A stretch of DNA of 64,000 nt from Eukaryota sp. TZLM1-RC (Eukaryota; Metamonada: BaSk clade): contig JAUPSS010000002.1 of the NCBI GenBank assembly GCA_040285825.1, positions 310,001 to 374,000 on the forward strand, written 5' to 3'. The notes under the pieces are model-generated. The model did not search any database, had not been told where the DNA came from, and worked only from the letters and a program-made list of their open reading frames with translations. The position numbers and the translations under genes were made by a program. Position 1 is the first letter of the stretch; every line of letters starts with the position of its first letter. This document shows, piece after piece, positions 31,284 through 41,725 of this stretch.

Positions 31284-32360
31284 TGTGGCAGCTCTTATCT
31301 TATTTCTTTGCAACAGGAAATTGAAACTCTTTCACCCAATATTTGGGCTAAATGTTTCCCCTCTGATATTGTGGAACTTCCTTCAAGAAGCTTGCTCTCC
31401 TTACCACTGACTTTTGCAAAATTGCAGAAAACAATCTTGAAAGTTTTAGAAAACTTGGATTATATTGTACGTCTTAGCTTGGCTAAAGAAAAAAATCCCG
31501 TTTTTGCAAACTTTTTGATTGATCTTGAAGACAGTTGCTCAAGTTGCCTAATCTTCCAAATTCCCAACATTTATGGCCTTCTACTTAATGATCACCAATG
31601 GACCACTGCAATGAGAATGAGATGTTTTCTATGGCCTTGTTCATTACCAAATGATTTAATTTATCGCTGCAAGAGTGTTGTTACGCTTTCCCATATTTTA
31701 AACTGTAAGTATTTTATAACTTATCGCTCAATTGTTCATGACTCAGTTCGTGATCAATTATATGCCATGTGCAAAAGTTTCAATATAGAGGCATTTATTG
31801 AGCCACTAGTACGTAAGCTGTCTTCAGATCAAACGGATGATTCCTTTGGTAAAAGAAGGGCAGATTTAGTAGCTCCAGGGATCGATGGTGTTCTCAATGT
31901 TGTAGATGTTGTCTCAGTTGATGTTTGCAAAAATTTTGCTGCTCGTTTAGTGTATTCCGCTGATTCGCCGTTATCTAACGCCGAAAAAAAGAAGATAAAA
32001 AAATATGAAGAACCTTTGGCACAGTTAGGTAGAGTGGAACATGTGAAATATCAGTTTGTGCCGTTTGCAATTTCTCTTTATGGCAATATTGGACCTTCAG
32101 GGTTGCACTTTTTTGAAAATTTTAAAAAGGTGTTAATGAATAGGTCTGGTAAAACAATGAACTCCACTTTCTGGATAAATAGAACTGTTTTTTGCATTTT
32201 CAAGTCTATTCCAACAATGATTTCAGAAGCACTTTTAGCTATTGGTGTAGAATATGAACGTAATGCTGTGAGTAGGTTCAGTAATAGTGACGCTTGTTTG
32301 GAGGATATTGAATTCTAGATGGGTTTTTTTATCTCAATAAATATTCCAGTTTTTTAAAAA
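31284..32360 (+). mobile_element. Non-LTR retrotransposon, subfamily B, copy 2
   Basis: The longest subfamily B copy. The frame runs from the 5' junction to 32318 (about 345 codons): a helical N-part (SSYLISLQQEIETLSPNIWAKCFP, homologous to subfamily A), TAMRMRCFLWPCSLP, the C-x-C...H...C finger, RRADLVAPGIDG...VVDVVSVDV, AEKKKIKKYEE, and a C-terminal helix (NRTVFCIFKSIPTMISEAL). No reverse transcriptase domain is present, so the copy is probably 5'-truncated. The 3' UTR carries CTCAATAAATATTCCAG. Confidence 0.7.
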
Positions 32361-32584
32361 AATTTGTATAGATGTAACAAGTTGTGAATAAATCAAATTT
32401 TTATTGCTGACTGTCTGATCTTTTCTCGACTGACATATTCACCCCAATGGCAAATCCAGAGTTGCCACGTCGAGGGCGTGTACTCTCCTAGGAGGGTAAC
32501 CGTCGTGAGCAACCAATAAACGACAGCAAGACGACAGTTCCAGCTCGTGCTGCTCAGTTCTTCTCTACTGCAGCTCTTGTTTCA

Positions 32585-34338
32585 ATGGAAAGACAGTTTC
32601 GCTATATTCGAACTGTCACTGTGCTTACTGCCCGGTTAGCACAGCTGTTCGTCCTGCAATATCCGGAAATGGCTTTCTGGTTATATCAACAACAGTTTTG
32701 GTATCAATGTCAAGACTTTGTAATGGTACCTCATCCGACTGTGAGAGGCCCATTCGCGCACTCTATGATGTCTCTTTCCGACCTGGCTGGCAATTTTTCC
32801 TCCTATTGGCTTTCAGAAGGGAACCGACAACTGGTGCCACTCTGACATTAGAAGCTTTCGTGCACTGCAAATGGCGAACAGCTTTTGTCAAATACTTACT
32901 GATGGCCCTGTCTCCTGGAAGCTGAACTTCTTCCGGACCATGGCTACCTTCTTTGAGTGCCCTTGCCCAAAGAAATATGCTTCATTAGTGGTGAACACGA
33001 CTGCAGCCACTATTCCTGACTCTTTGCGCACATGGTATGATGAAGGTTACCATGAGTACATAATGGACCTATTTATTCAGCAGGTTGCTGACCTCATCGT
33101 TTTGACGCTATTTTGATGCTGGACAATGTTGATCTCAGCCCAGACAACATCACCTTCTTATTCACTGCTGGGCTAAATATTTTATCCTTTCTGGAAAATA
33201 TTGCATCTGACACCATGCGAAGAAATGCCGCGTCCCCATCCCCCAGTTATTCTCCTGGCTTTATCTCTTTTAGTCAAAAACTGGAAAAGCATTTTCTCTC
33301 TTTCAATGCCAAACACTGGCTGCTGAAAGTTCCGTTTGCCTTTTTCAGAAAAAAGAAGTAACTGACTTACACAATCAGTTCAGATGCTGTTTCTGTCCGC
33401 TTCACATTTTCTTTTGCCCCCAAAAAAAATAAGAATCGCCGGACAGCCAGAGAATTGGCAACCACCATAGCCAGTGGGGAACTCGATATACCTGCAAAGA
33501 GTCGGAAGCGAAACTCTAGATTTCAACAACAGGTCCGTCCAAGACAACGTCGAAGAACTGACGACGCCTATGAGCCTCCACCTGTTGATCCAATTGAATA
33601 TTCATTTTGTGCAATTGATCCTAATCACAAAAATTTGTGTGGTTATTCAATTGGATCAAGAATTGATAATAGCAATGTTGATCATCAACTTTTGGGCCTT
33701 GTTCTCAATCCAAAGGCAAGGAAGATCATTCACCCACCGGTTCTGACCCATGCATCACCAAATTGCTATTTTGCTAAGAATTTACACAAATATCTTAATG
33801 AAATAGCAAGCCTTTGATGTGGGTACCGACACAGGAAGAACTCAGCAATCCCGACTTCCGTCCGAGAACTATAGTAGACCAACTGCTGATAAATGGAGAT
33901 CGCCGAGCCCTGCGCCGCAATAAGTTTGATTTCTTTATAAGAAGGCAAAAAAGAATAATGGGATTTATTGAAAAAATTAAACTAATGGCTAATGGAAGAG
34001 AAACCATAATTTGGTTTGGTAGTGGAGGTGATGGGTCATCAAGACAATCTGTGAAAACCCCAAGGAAGCGCTTTTTGAAGGAGATTTTGAAACATTTTAC
34101 ATAAGTGAAGCCTAATGGAGATGAATTCTACACATCTGCCAAAACGAACTGCTGTAAGGTATTCAATCAATAGTTGTATCACGATGATGGGAGGGTGAAC
34201 AATGATAAGTTTGTATGCCCTCAATGTCAGACACTCTCGTCGAGGGACATCTCAGCTTCCAGAAACCAACTGGAGATTGCCATAAGTGAGCACTACTACA
34301 AAGAAAGACCTGAGGCGTTCCGGAGACCCCGTAGATAA
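32585..34338 (+). pseudogene. Fanzor1-like (eukaryotic TnpB/OMEGA-type) nuclease, broken
   Basis: Chain of overlapping plus-strand frames that reads as one decayed Fanzor-like gene. The N-terminal third (32585-33360, three frame changes) has no recognised motif. A basic linker (KSRKRNSRFQQQVRPRQRRR) precedes RuvC-I in YSFCAIDPNHKNLCGYSIGSR, whose Asp codon is at 33617-33619. A RuvC-II-like region follows at about 33970-34080 (ETIIWFGSGGDG...TPRKRFLKEI). RuvC-III with half of the zinc finger follows: FVCPQCQTLSSRDISASRNQLEI, Asp codon at 34246-34248, stop at 34336-34338. The domain order and D-P-N-H-K-N-L match Fanzor1 as I know it. Frame changes could be mutations or, less likely, tiny introns of the kind seen in the kinase gene. 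TIRs and guide RNA not identified. Confidence 0.55.
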
Positions 34339-34544
34339 GTGTTATTCCATGTATTGCGTACCTGTACGCGTATTGTGATGTTGCTGCTTTAACTATCATT
34401 TGATCGTGATATCATATAGTGATAGAACTAAGCTTAACGTCTATCAAGATTGCATGAATTGGTCAAAAGCCAGAAGTGCGTTTTGATAGAAATTCACAGT
34501 AATATCCCATCTATCAAAAAGAAACCTGTTCACCATATTCCTTA

Positions 34545-36794
34545 ATGCGTTCTTCACGGACAGCTGTTGCACCTGTGGGTTTTAACCAGTTTGCTTCAGT
34601 ATCACTTCAGTCAACCTGGACGAACTATCTGAGGCCTGCTATATATTCAATCTTTGAATGCAAAACTTCCACACTGAGCTTTGAAGAACTGTATAGACAT
34701 GTGTACAATTTAGTCAATTCAAACAAGGCTTCTTCACTTTATGAACACCTACAATCCGAAATGCACATCTACATAACTTCACTATCTCAATCTCTTGCTC
34801 TTAGTGCCGACACTGATTTTCTAGACAACCTAGTCAATCATTTTAACCAATATATTAAGGCTGCTGGACTCATATCAGACATATTTATGTATTTGGACAG
34901 GGCATATATATCATCTAAACCAAATCTGGACAGCATTAAGAACCTCTGTATTCATGCTTTCATCTCAGTAATTTTCCCTGCAACTAACTCTCCTGTCAAA
35001 GACCGTCTCGTCTCGCTTCTTCTTTCTTCTTTTACCAAAGCCAGAAATCAGCGAATACCACCCTCTGACTTGCCTTCTTCAGTCAAGAATGCCGTGTCCA
35101 TGTTGATGTATCTAGGTCTTGGTGAGCGCTCGGTCTATTTGGCAGTCTTTGAAGGAGCATTATTAAACGATACAATTAACTACTATTCCAACTATGCGTC
35201 TCAGAGACTCGCCTCTCTTTCTCTTTCTGATTACCTTTCTGACGTCACTGATTGTTTGACCTTTGAAGAATCATTAGTTTCGTTTATTGTTGACTTTCAA
35301 GGAGGAAAAGCAGCAAGGGAAACTGCTCATTCAGTTCTAATTGAGAGTCACATTGATCACATCATGGTTGCCGAGGCTGGGCCACAATTATGGATCAAAT
35401 CACCCCATGATTATGAGCGACCATTACGTTTACTTTTTGACCTTATTTCTGTTACAGATGTCGGGATTGATGCCCTATCGCATTTATTGTCAAACTGGCT
35501 AAGCGAGAATCTACTTAGACTTCGACAACAATTAGCTATTCAGAGTGATACTTTCTATATTGAATTTACCCGCAGTTTGATTGAATTATATTCCGATACT
35601 ATTGATTTGGTGGTCAACGATTATTTTAAGTCATTTACTCCTCTAAAAAGGACCACATTGGATGTCTTTGATCAGGAATTAAACAAGACCATTAATAATC
35701 AAGACTGTTCTACTATAGCTCATGCTATAGCCCGACATACTGATTTTTTGTTAAGGTCTGGACTTAATGGTAAAGATGACCCAGAAATAAATAGAATTCT
35801 TGCTGAGGAGCTCAATATATTCAAACTTTTACGGTCCAAAGATGTTTATGAAACGTGCTTCCAACATTCATTGGCGAAGAGATTGTTGAAAAACAAATCT
35901 TTATCATTAGAGCTGGAAAAGGCAATGGTTGCCAAGCTACGACTGGAAATTGGTCAAGGAACTCAGCCCTTTGAGGATATGATTAGAGACTTGGAGACAA
36001 ATTTTGATCTTCAATCAAATTACACTTCATTCTGCACGTCATCCATGCTTGAACCACCAATCATTTCTGCATATGTTCTTACTTATGGTAGATGGCCATT
36101 TACTATCCCAAAGTTGAATTTAGTTCTTCCTCCAACTATTCAAGACTCATTCTCTCACTTTGTACAATGGTACCTATCCAAACATCAAACGAGGAGGCTT
36201 GTACTGAATCCTGGATGGAGCAACGTAGAGTTGGGTTTCCAGGTTGCTGGGAGAGAGTATTCAGTTATTAGTTCTTTGTTTCAGGCGCTTGTTTTGCTCT
36301 GTTTCACACACGAGAGGCATATTCTCTCTGGAGCACAAATTACAGATTTAACTGGGATCCCTAGAGATGATGTGGTTGATGTACTGTATTCTTTGTGTAA
36401 AGATAATAGACTATTGGTGAGAAGACCTAGTGACAAGGACAACAAGAATCATTGGTCTGAAATGGACGAGTTTATGGTAAATAGCAAGTTTGTGTCAAAG
36501 TATGTTCGGATAATTTTGAGACAAGATACACAACGGATAAAAGCAAAGGAACATCACAAGGTAAGTGATCAAGTTGAAAAGGATCGGAATCAATTGATTG
36601 ATGCTGCTGTTGTTCGAATAATGAAGTCCAATCAAGTAGTCTCTTTTCATGACCTGGTTGAAAAAGTGCAATCTGATCTTCGTGTTCATTTTAGTCCCTC
36701 TTCCAATCTACTTAAGCAGAGGATTGAGAGTTTGATAGAACGAGATTTTTTGGAAAGGACAGATAGAACCGATGTTTTCAAATATGTTGCTTAG
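34545..36794 (+). CDS. Cullin, CUL3-like
   Basis: 749-residue single-exon cullin, the scaffold of a cullin-RING ubiquitin ligase. The N-terminus has the cullin-repeat start LSFEELYRHVYNLV, which favours the CUL3 type, whose substrate adaptors are BTB proteins. The cullin homology domain includes FKLLRSKDVYETCFQHSLAKRLL and PFEDMIRDLETNFDL. The C-terminal winged helix has the neddylation motif VVRIMKSNQ (acceptor lysine near residue 694) and the conserved ending RIESLIERDFLERT...VFKYVA. All expected regions are present and unbroken. It starts about 200 bp after the Fanzor-like pseudogene. Confidence 0.88.
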   Translation: MRSSRTAVAPVGFNQFASVSLQSTWTNYLRPAIYSIFECKTSTLSFEELYRHVYNLVNSNKASSLYEHLQSEMHIYITSLSQSLALSADTDFLDNLVNHFNQYIKAAGLISDIFMYLDRAYISSKPNLDSIKNLCIHAFISVIFPATNSPVKDRLVSLLLSSFTKARNQRIPPSDLPSSVKNAVSMLMYLGLGERSVYLAVFEGALLNDTINYYSNYASQRLASLSLSDYLSDVTDCLTFEESLVSFIVDFQGGKAARETAHSVLIESHIDHIMVAEAGPQLWIKSPHDYERPLRLLFDLISVTDVGIDALSHLLSNWLSENLLRLRQQLAIQSDTFYIEFTRSLIELYSDTIDLVVNDYFKSFTPLKRTTLDVFDQELNKTINNQDCSTIAHAIARHTDFLLRSGLNGKDDPEINRILAEELNIFKLLRSKDVYETCFQHSLAKRLLKNKSLSLELEKAMVAKLRLEIGQGTQPFEDMIRDLETNFDLQSNYTSFCTSSMLEPPIISAYVLTYGRWPFTIPKLNLVLPPTIQDSFSHFVQWYLSKHQTRRLVLNPGWSNVELGFQVAGREYSVISSLFQALVLLCFTHERHILSGAQITDLTGIPRDDVVDVLYSLCKDNRLLVRRPSDKDNKNHWSEMDEFMVNSKFVSKYVRIILRQDTQRIKAKEHHKVSDQVEKDRNQLIDAAVVRIMKSNQVVSFHDLVEKVQSDLRVHFSPSSNLLKQRIESLIERDFLERTDRTDVFKYVA

Positions 36795-36979
36795 TCTAGT
36801 TAGTGATCAATACTATTACTAAGTAATTGTGTGGGGGATCGACAGTTGTAAATAAAATACATTACAAAACAGTTTGGTTCTTTATTACTCTCCAAATTTC
36901 ATACATTAGCAAAACTTGAAAGCAAAAACTTGAAAGAAAATCACAATAAGAGTTTAACATATTGCATAAGAAACGCCTT

Positions 36980-37049
36980 ATTCTCACTCCCTAACTTCGC
37001 TTATTCTCAGTAGATTTAATGAATAAATCAGAAGTCAGGGAGTGAGAAT
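36980..37049. repeat. Inverted repeat / strong hairpin
   Basis: 19-bp arms, ATTCTCACTCCCTAACTTC (36980-36998) and its reverse complement with one mismatch (37031-37049), enclose a 32-base loop. It lies between the cullin terminator region and Ty3 copy B. Could be a transposon end or a structured 3' element. Confidence 0.7.
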
Positions 37050-37139
37050 ATGGTGTCCCATTACATATCATTTAGCATACGCAATACGTAATACGTGGAT
37101 AACGATTCAATTTACAATACTTGATACGGCGGTAAAAGC

Positions 37140-37735
37140 TTTACAAGTTCGCTGGAGCATTGAAACCAATGACCAAATATGATCCACCAGTTCATCAATA
37201 TGATTTCCTTAGATCTATTTTCCACGAAGTGGATCCATTGTATTTGAAATTTATAATCGCGGGTAGGGTTATCGCAGAATGGCACAGTTTTTTTGGAGGC
37301 CGAACTAATGTGTTAGGACCCATCTGATGCCGAAATCTGGGAATATCTGCTCATTAGCACCCAGTATAATAATCAACCGATGTCGAAAAAGCCATGAGGT
37401 CAGTAAGACCACCCGAAATCAGCAGCAAAATGAGCGTTGAATCTTCGTAGTCGGCTTTTATAGAGCAGATTATTTGTATAATTAGCCGCTCTACCATTAT
37501 GCCCGGAACGGATGGCACTCCGTCAGTCGTCTACCCAGCCAAGAGGTTTCTTGCGACCATTAACGATAAAGCTAACAGGTAATTGATGGACAGATACATC
37601 ATTTAGATTGATAGGTTTAAAACAAGTAATGAGAAACTGGTAATGCCATTTTAAAATTAGGAACTTCATCAAGGTCAATAGCCTTGAATCCTCAACCAAA
37701 GACGTGAATTTAATTAGAACAGCTTTTGGCATACA
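37140..37735 (+). pseudogene. Ty3/gypsy gag end, copy B
   Basis: Decayed gag matching copy A, with a frame change in the GGRTNVLG region. It ends at the conserved TAG after ...SVESS (near 37450), followed by the conserved downstream ATGCCCGGAACGGATGG and a pol leader that carries further stops. Confidence 0.65.
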
Positions 37736-38713
37736 CCCCCCTGCGCAAACAGGTCGAAGCCAGTCAAAAAGTTCTTTTGAAACCTCAAAAGGAGAGTTTT
37801 AGAAGTGGTCGACCCAAATTTTCTGATCAATGGTTTAGTTTACGCAAAACTGATAAACATTCCGAGGAGAATTGCTTTAAAATAGTGGGAAACCCTGGTT
37901 CAAAAAAGCGTCAGGTAAGTTAAAAACGCGATAGTAAGCGTGATGCAAATAAATCAGATGAGTACACATCTTTAAATAAGAACAAGCTTACACAAAACAC
38001 AATCAGTACCATATATGATATAAGCACAATTCATTCGGTTTGCAAACACCTAAATCCATTAAAAAGATTTAGAGAGTTCTTCAAACCAGTAGGTTCTATC
38101 CACAGCGTAAAATTGTGCAGGGTAGCAAATAACCAAGAAAGTTCTAACGGGGAACTCTGATTAACCTGCACTATAAATAACGTGAAAGTACAAGGCGAAA
38201 ATGATAATGGAGCTGCATTCTCAGCATTATCAATGGAATTAGCCTTAAAATGTAATATGGCGGTTGATGACAATAAAACCGTTGAATACCTATCTACAAA
38301 TGGTATCGGCTCCACGACCCTAGGATCTGCAAGTGGCGTTCTCGCTCAAAATGTGGGTAGCATGGCCACTCAAGTGTTTTTAAGAATCGAATTTCAAATC
38401 ACTTCAGGAACCAATTATTTGATTGAAAGAGATCTATTACAAATTTTGGGACACGTACAGAGCACGGTATCAACATCAGTTCAGACCGCCAACATTGCAC
38501 CATCTCAAATGCAGAATGTGAGTTTGATGATAGAATTCATCAACCTATTAATTGTGTCGAACAAATTGATGATAAAACTATATTAGGTAATAGTATTGGG
38601 CACTACACATTCAAACATTGATTAGATGAGTTGAGCTGTAGAATATGCCTGGATTATATAAATGATGAGGAACGCCTAGTCTTGCTACTAGATGAATACA
38701 GAGATGTATTTAG
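37736..38713 (+). pseudogene. Ty3/gypsy zinc knuckle and protease, copy B
   Basis: Plus-strand counterpart of 18-19 kb. A knuckle remnant (WFSLRKTDKHSEENCF; the second Cys is Arg here) is followed by the protease region ENDNGAAFSALSMELALKC (again D-N-G) and a truncated LIERDLLQILG. Stops and shifts are present. Interrupted at 38713 by the short LTR element. Confidence 0.7.
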
Positions 38714-38808
38714 TGTTGGCGCCCTAAAGCTTATATGTTATGATTAGAAAATAAATCAACTTTTCCTCATTATCTTTATCTCAACCACTTTTGCAACCTA
38801 AGGCAACA
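38714..38808 (+). repeat. 5' LTR of TRIM-like element copy 1
   Basis: 95 bp, TGTTGG...CAACA, contains AATAAA. Differs from the 3' LTR only by an A/G near position 15. Confidence 0.85.
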
Positions 38809-38891
38809 ATAATTGTTGGCCATATTAGGTTATAGGTATACCACTTTGTTACAACACAGCTTTTCTACAGAGGATATCTTCAGCAGATATC

Positions 38892-39410
38892 ATGTCAGTC
38901 CTTTTCAGCCAAAACACTGACACCGTTAAAACTAACATGCAGAAACATAACAGGTATGCAATTAGCATACCAACAGCAGTAGTAGGAGAAGTAGAAGAGA
39001 CTAGTAAGTCGAGGACTCGGGCTCGTGACCACCCTCCGCCCCTCCTCAAAGAAAAACGATGGAAACAGGCACGAAACCACCTCCCGCCTCTTCCAAATCA
39101 AAATAATGGAAACAGGCACGGAACCACCTCCCGCCTCTTCCAAATCCAACCTAATGCCACAAAAGGTTTCAGCAACGGGACCACACCCCTCCTCACCAAA
39201 AACGCAAATGTTGGTTCAAGTCCTGAAACTTCGACCGTCCTTCAAGGATATGAAAAACTTCAGTCCATTTTAGACGAACTGGATGACGAAGAGAAAGAAC
39301 TTCGCCAACAAATCGTGAAGGATGCGGAGGCTTACCTCGAACTTACAGATTACAGTTTGTTTGAGCAGCTGCCTTCCTTATGGAAGCAAATTTCAAAGAC
39401 AGAAAGATGA
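38892..39410 (+). CDS. Small ORF of the TRIM-like element (function unknown)
   Basis: 172 codons beginning MSVLFSQNTDTV. The N-terminal part is translated from a 47-bp tandem repeat (39059-39105 and 39106-39152); because 47 is not a multiple of three, the two units are read in different frames. The C-terminal part (LDELDDEEKELRQQIVKDAEAYLEL) is an acidic helix. A related but degraded start is found in copy 2. May be a gag-like remnant or no protein at all. Confidence 0.3.
   Translation: MSVLFSQNTDTVKTNMQKHNRYAISIPTAVVGEVEETSKSRTRARDHPPPLLKEKRWKQARNHLPPLPNQNNGNRHGTTSRLFQIQPNATKGFSNGTTPLLTKNANVGSSPETSTVLQGYEKLQSILDELDDEEKELRQQIVKDAEAYLELTDYSLFEQLPSLWKQISKTER
39059..39152 (+). repeat. 47-bp tandem repeat inside the TRIM-like element
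   Basis: Two units that start ATGGAAACAGGCACG and continue through CCACCTCCCGCC, nearly identical. A third degenerate unit lies just upstream. Confidence 0.85.
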
Positions 39411-40122
39411 CTCCAGTGATGGATTCTACAAACTCCTCACAAGGACACGAAGCTTTACCTCGAATCAATGTACTTTTATCCATTCGAGAAGCTCCCTTCC
39501 TTATGGAGACAAACACGAGAAAAGTCGACCAAATACGAGGTTACGAGTAGAAACTTCACCTCCACTGTTATTGTACTACAATGTAGAGATACGGTCCTTG
39601 CTCCTCTGATATTTTTAGTCGTAAAGGCAGTACTTTAACAACAAAAGACGCCGCCTTCAGGTTTCTAAAGTTTCTTACTTTGTTTACTGTTGTTGTTAAT
39701 CCAACATAGACCCTGCATGATCATCTGCGAATCCATTCTTCGATTCCATGATACCTATTCTAAACGACACTACCACGTTCCTCGCTTACGAAAAAGGGAA
39801 AAAGCAGAGCTTCTTTAAGCAACAATAAGAACATACACAACAAAGTATTCAAACACGCAGATCTTGGAACGAGGCCCTTTTCAGTTATTGCTTTCTACCT
39901 TATTCTAACATTATTGTAGGAGTCATTGTACATCAATTGTCGATCTTAAAAATGTGAAACCCAGTGTTTGTGTGAATCCCAATCACTACAAAGATAATTG
40001 TAAACAATAGCAAACATTAGAATTTAGTATTTAGTTTTAGTATTTATAGTTATTTAGTGATTTGTTATAGTTTTGTTTCATATTCATATAAGCTCATTTA
40101 TTTTGAAAAAGGGAAGAAGCAG

Positions 40123-40217
40123 TGTTGGCGCCCTAAGGCTTATATGTTATGATTAGAAAATAAATCAACTTTTCCTCATTATCTTTATCTCAACCACTTT
40201 TGCAACCTAAGGCAACA
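40123..40217 (+). repeat. 3' LTR of TRIM-like element copy 1
   Basis: 95 bp, TGTTGGCGCC...GGCAACA, preceded by a polypurine tract and followed by the TTAG target duplication. Confidence 0.85.
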
Positions 40218-40549
40218 TTAGTGGATTTCCTCACCCAGATGGAATAAATTGTCAGCCTATGAGCATTCCATTCTATGACGAAGTAAGATCGTCAAAGGTA
40301 AACCTCGAAGATTAAATCCAACTAAACAAAAGGTAGCCGAGGAAATTTTTAAGGAATTGATATGTAATGGATTTGCAATACCCGCAAAAACTGAATTCAG
40401 TAGTCCCATCTGTCTTGTGATTTACCCTGATCACAGAAAACCACGATTAACTGGCGATTTCAGTGGCAATGGTGGAGTAAATGATTTCACTAAACCTGTG
40501 GCAGCTAATTTGCCTAAAATTAGCGACATTTTAGGCTTTCTAAGTGAAG
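40218..40549 (+). pseudogene. Ty3/gypsy reverse transcriptase fingers, copy B
   Basis: Continues the pol gene split by the TRIM-like element: FSSPICLVIYPDHRKPRLTGDFSG, then AANLPKISDILGFLSE. It is broken again at 40549 by a non-LTR insertion and resumes at 41726. Confidence 0.75.
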
Positions 40550-41725
40550 ATTACTATTTATTGAATTTGCACACTTAATTAAATTAACTCAATACTAATG
40601 GGACGACTATCATTGAACCAAGATTTCCTCTACAAAATCTTGATCTGCTTGCTGTCTAGCTAAAGCTTCTCTTATTCGATTGAAAAACCGTGGTAATCTA
40701 TTAATAATGGCAAATTGAATCCGTGAACGGCATAAAAAAATATCAAACCTTTTCATTGTTTTTTCTTGCACTATTTTTTGGAAGTCATTCAAAAAAGTTT
40801 CTGCTTGATCTGATAATCTTCCATTTATCGAAAATGGGAAAGCAATAAAAACCAGCTGTGTATTTCTATCGACATTTGCATCTTCAATATCTTTATCATA
40901 TTTTCTATGTTTCTCTTTTGCTTTAAAATCCAGAGCAGCAACAGGATTAAGTTTTCTTCTGTGAACCAAAGTATCATTTGCAACATTACATGAGACAAAG
41001 TCAACAATAGCTTCAGAATTATCAGTCCAATCACAGTATACATCACCTCTATCATCAGAACCAAAATTATTCAGAGAAAGTGTTTCCTTCAGCAGGGGCT
41101 CTTTGATACACGATATCCTTGCAGTTTGTGCCATATTGAAAACAGTGTCTCTAACAGCATCATGTAATGAAGAACGATAAGTTATCAATTTAGAGCAATT
41201 TAGAGCATGGCGCAAAGTGAGTTGAGGTGAATTCGAACAAATACATTTTTCTTTTGATAATAATTGATTAATGGGGATGTTCAAATATAATCTCATTTTT
41301 GTTACAAATGCTTCATTAGTGGCACACAATCCAAATCTTCGCGGTACAATGGTTACAAAAAGTGAAGAATCTGATGACTTGTTTTCACAAACACCCTTTT
41401 CCAACAACAATGAGTGAAGATCTTGATTTAAAACAGCCGAGCTGCATATATAATTATAAAGATCATTTTCATACATTCCAGTCAATCGTTTCTGTAATGT
41501 TCGAAGAGTGTACTTCAAATTTAAAACCTTCTTATCTGGAATATTGCCATTGAATGATTGGGGAAAGTATCGACCCCATTTTTCTGCATCAATTTTTGAA
41601 ATTTCTTCACTTAATGCACAAACAGTGGAACTTTGCGTTGCCATCAATAAATCTTCCCAATCTGCAAATCTTTCGGAAAACTCAAAGATTGCATTTCTGC
41701 ATCCACCAACAAAAGCACACGAGGT
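40550..41725 (-). mobile_element. Non-LTR retrotransposon, subfamily A (best-preserved copy)
   Basis: 1176-bp minus-strand insertion flanked by a 9-bp target duplication TAAGTGAAG (40541-40549 and 41726-41734). Its frame is open from the 5' junction to the stop near 40610; the first ATG (41647) gives 345 residues. Order: a helical N-part (ALSEEISKIDAEKWGRYFP), FVTKMRLYLNIPINQLL, a CCHC-type finger (CICSNSPQLTLRHALNC), RGDVYCDWTDNSEAIVDFVSCNV, AKEKHRKYDK, and the C-terminus RFFNRIREALARQQADQ. The finger followed by R-x-D...D...K-x-x-KY fits the C-terminal end of RLE-type (R2/CRE-like) non-LTR elements. No RT domain is present, so it is 5'-truncated. The tail is AAGTGTGCAAATTCAATAAAT. Confidence 0.75.

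Larger units (their letters stand above)
38714..40217 (+). mobile_element. Short LTR retrotransposon (TRIM-like), copy 1
   Basis: 1504-bp element with two nearly identical 95-bp terminal direct repeats that start TGTTGGCGCC and end GGCAACA. It has a purine tract (GAAAAAGGGAAGAAGCAG) directly before the 3' LTR and a 4-bp target duplication TTAG (38710-38713 and 40218-40221). It splits the Ty3 pol frame GATGTATTTAG/TGGATTTCC. The interior has no RT, integrase or protease; its largest frame is 172 codons (38892-39410), Pro/Lys-rich. A related copy lies at 58.2-59.65 kb on the minus strand. Confidence 0.8.
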
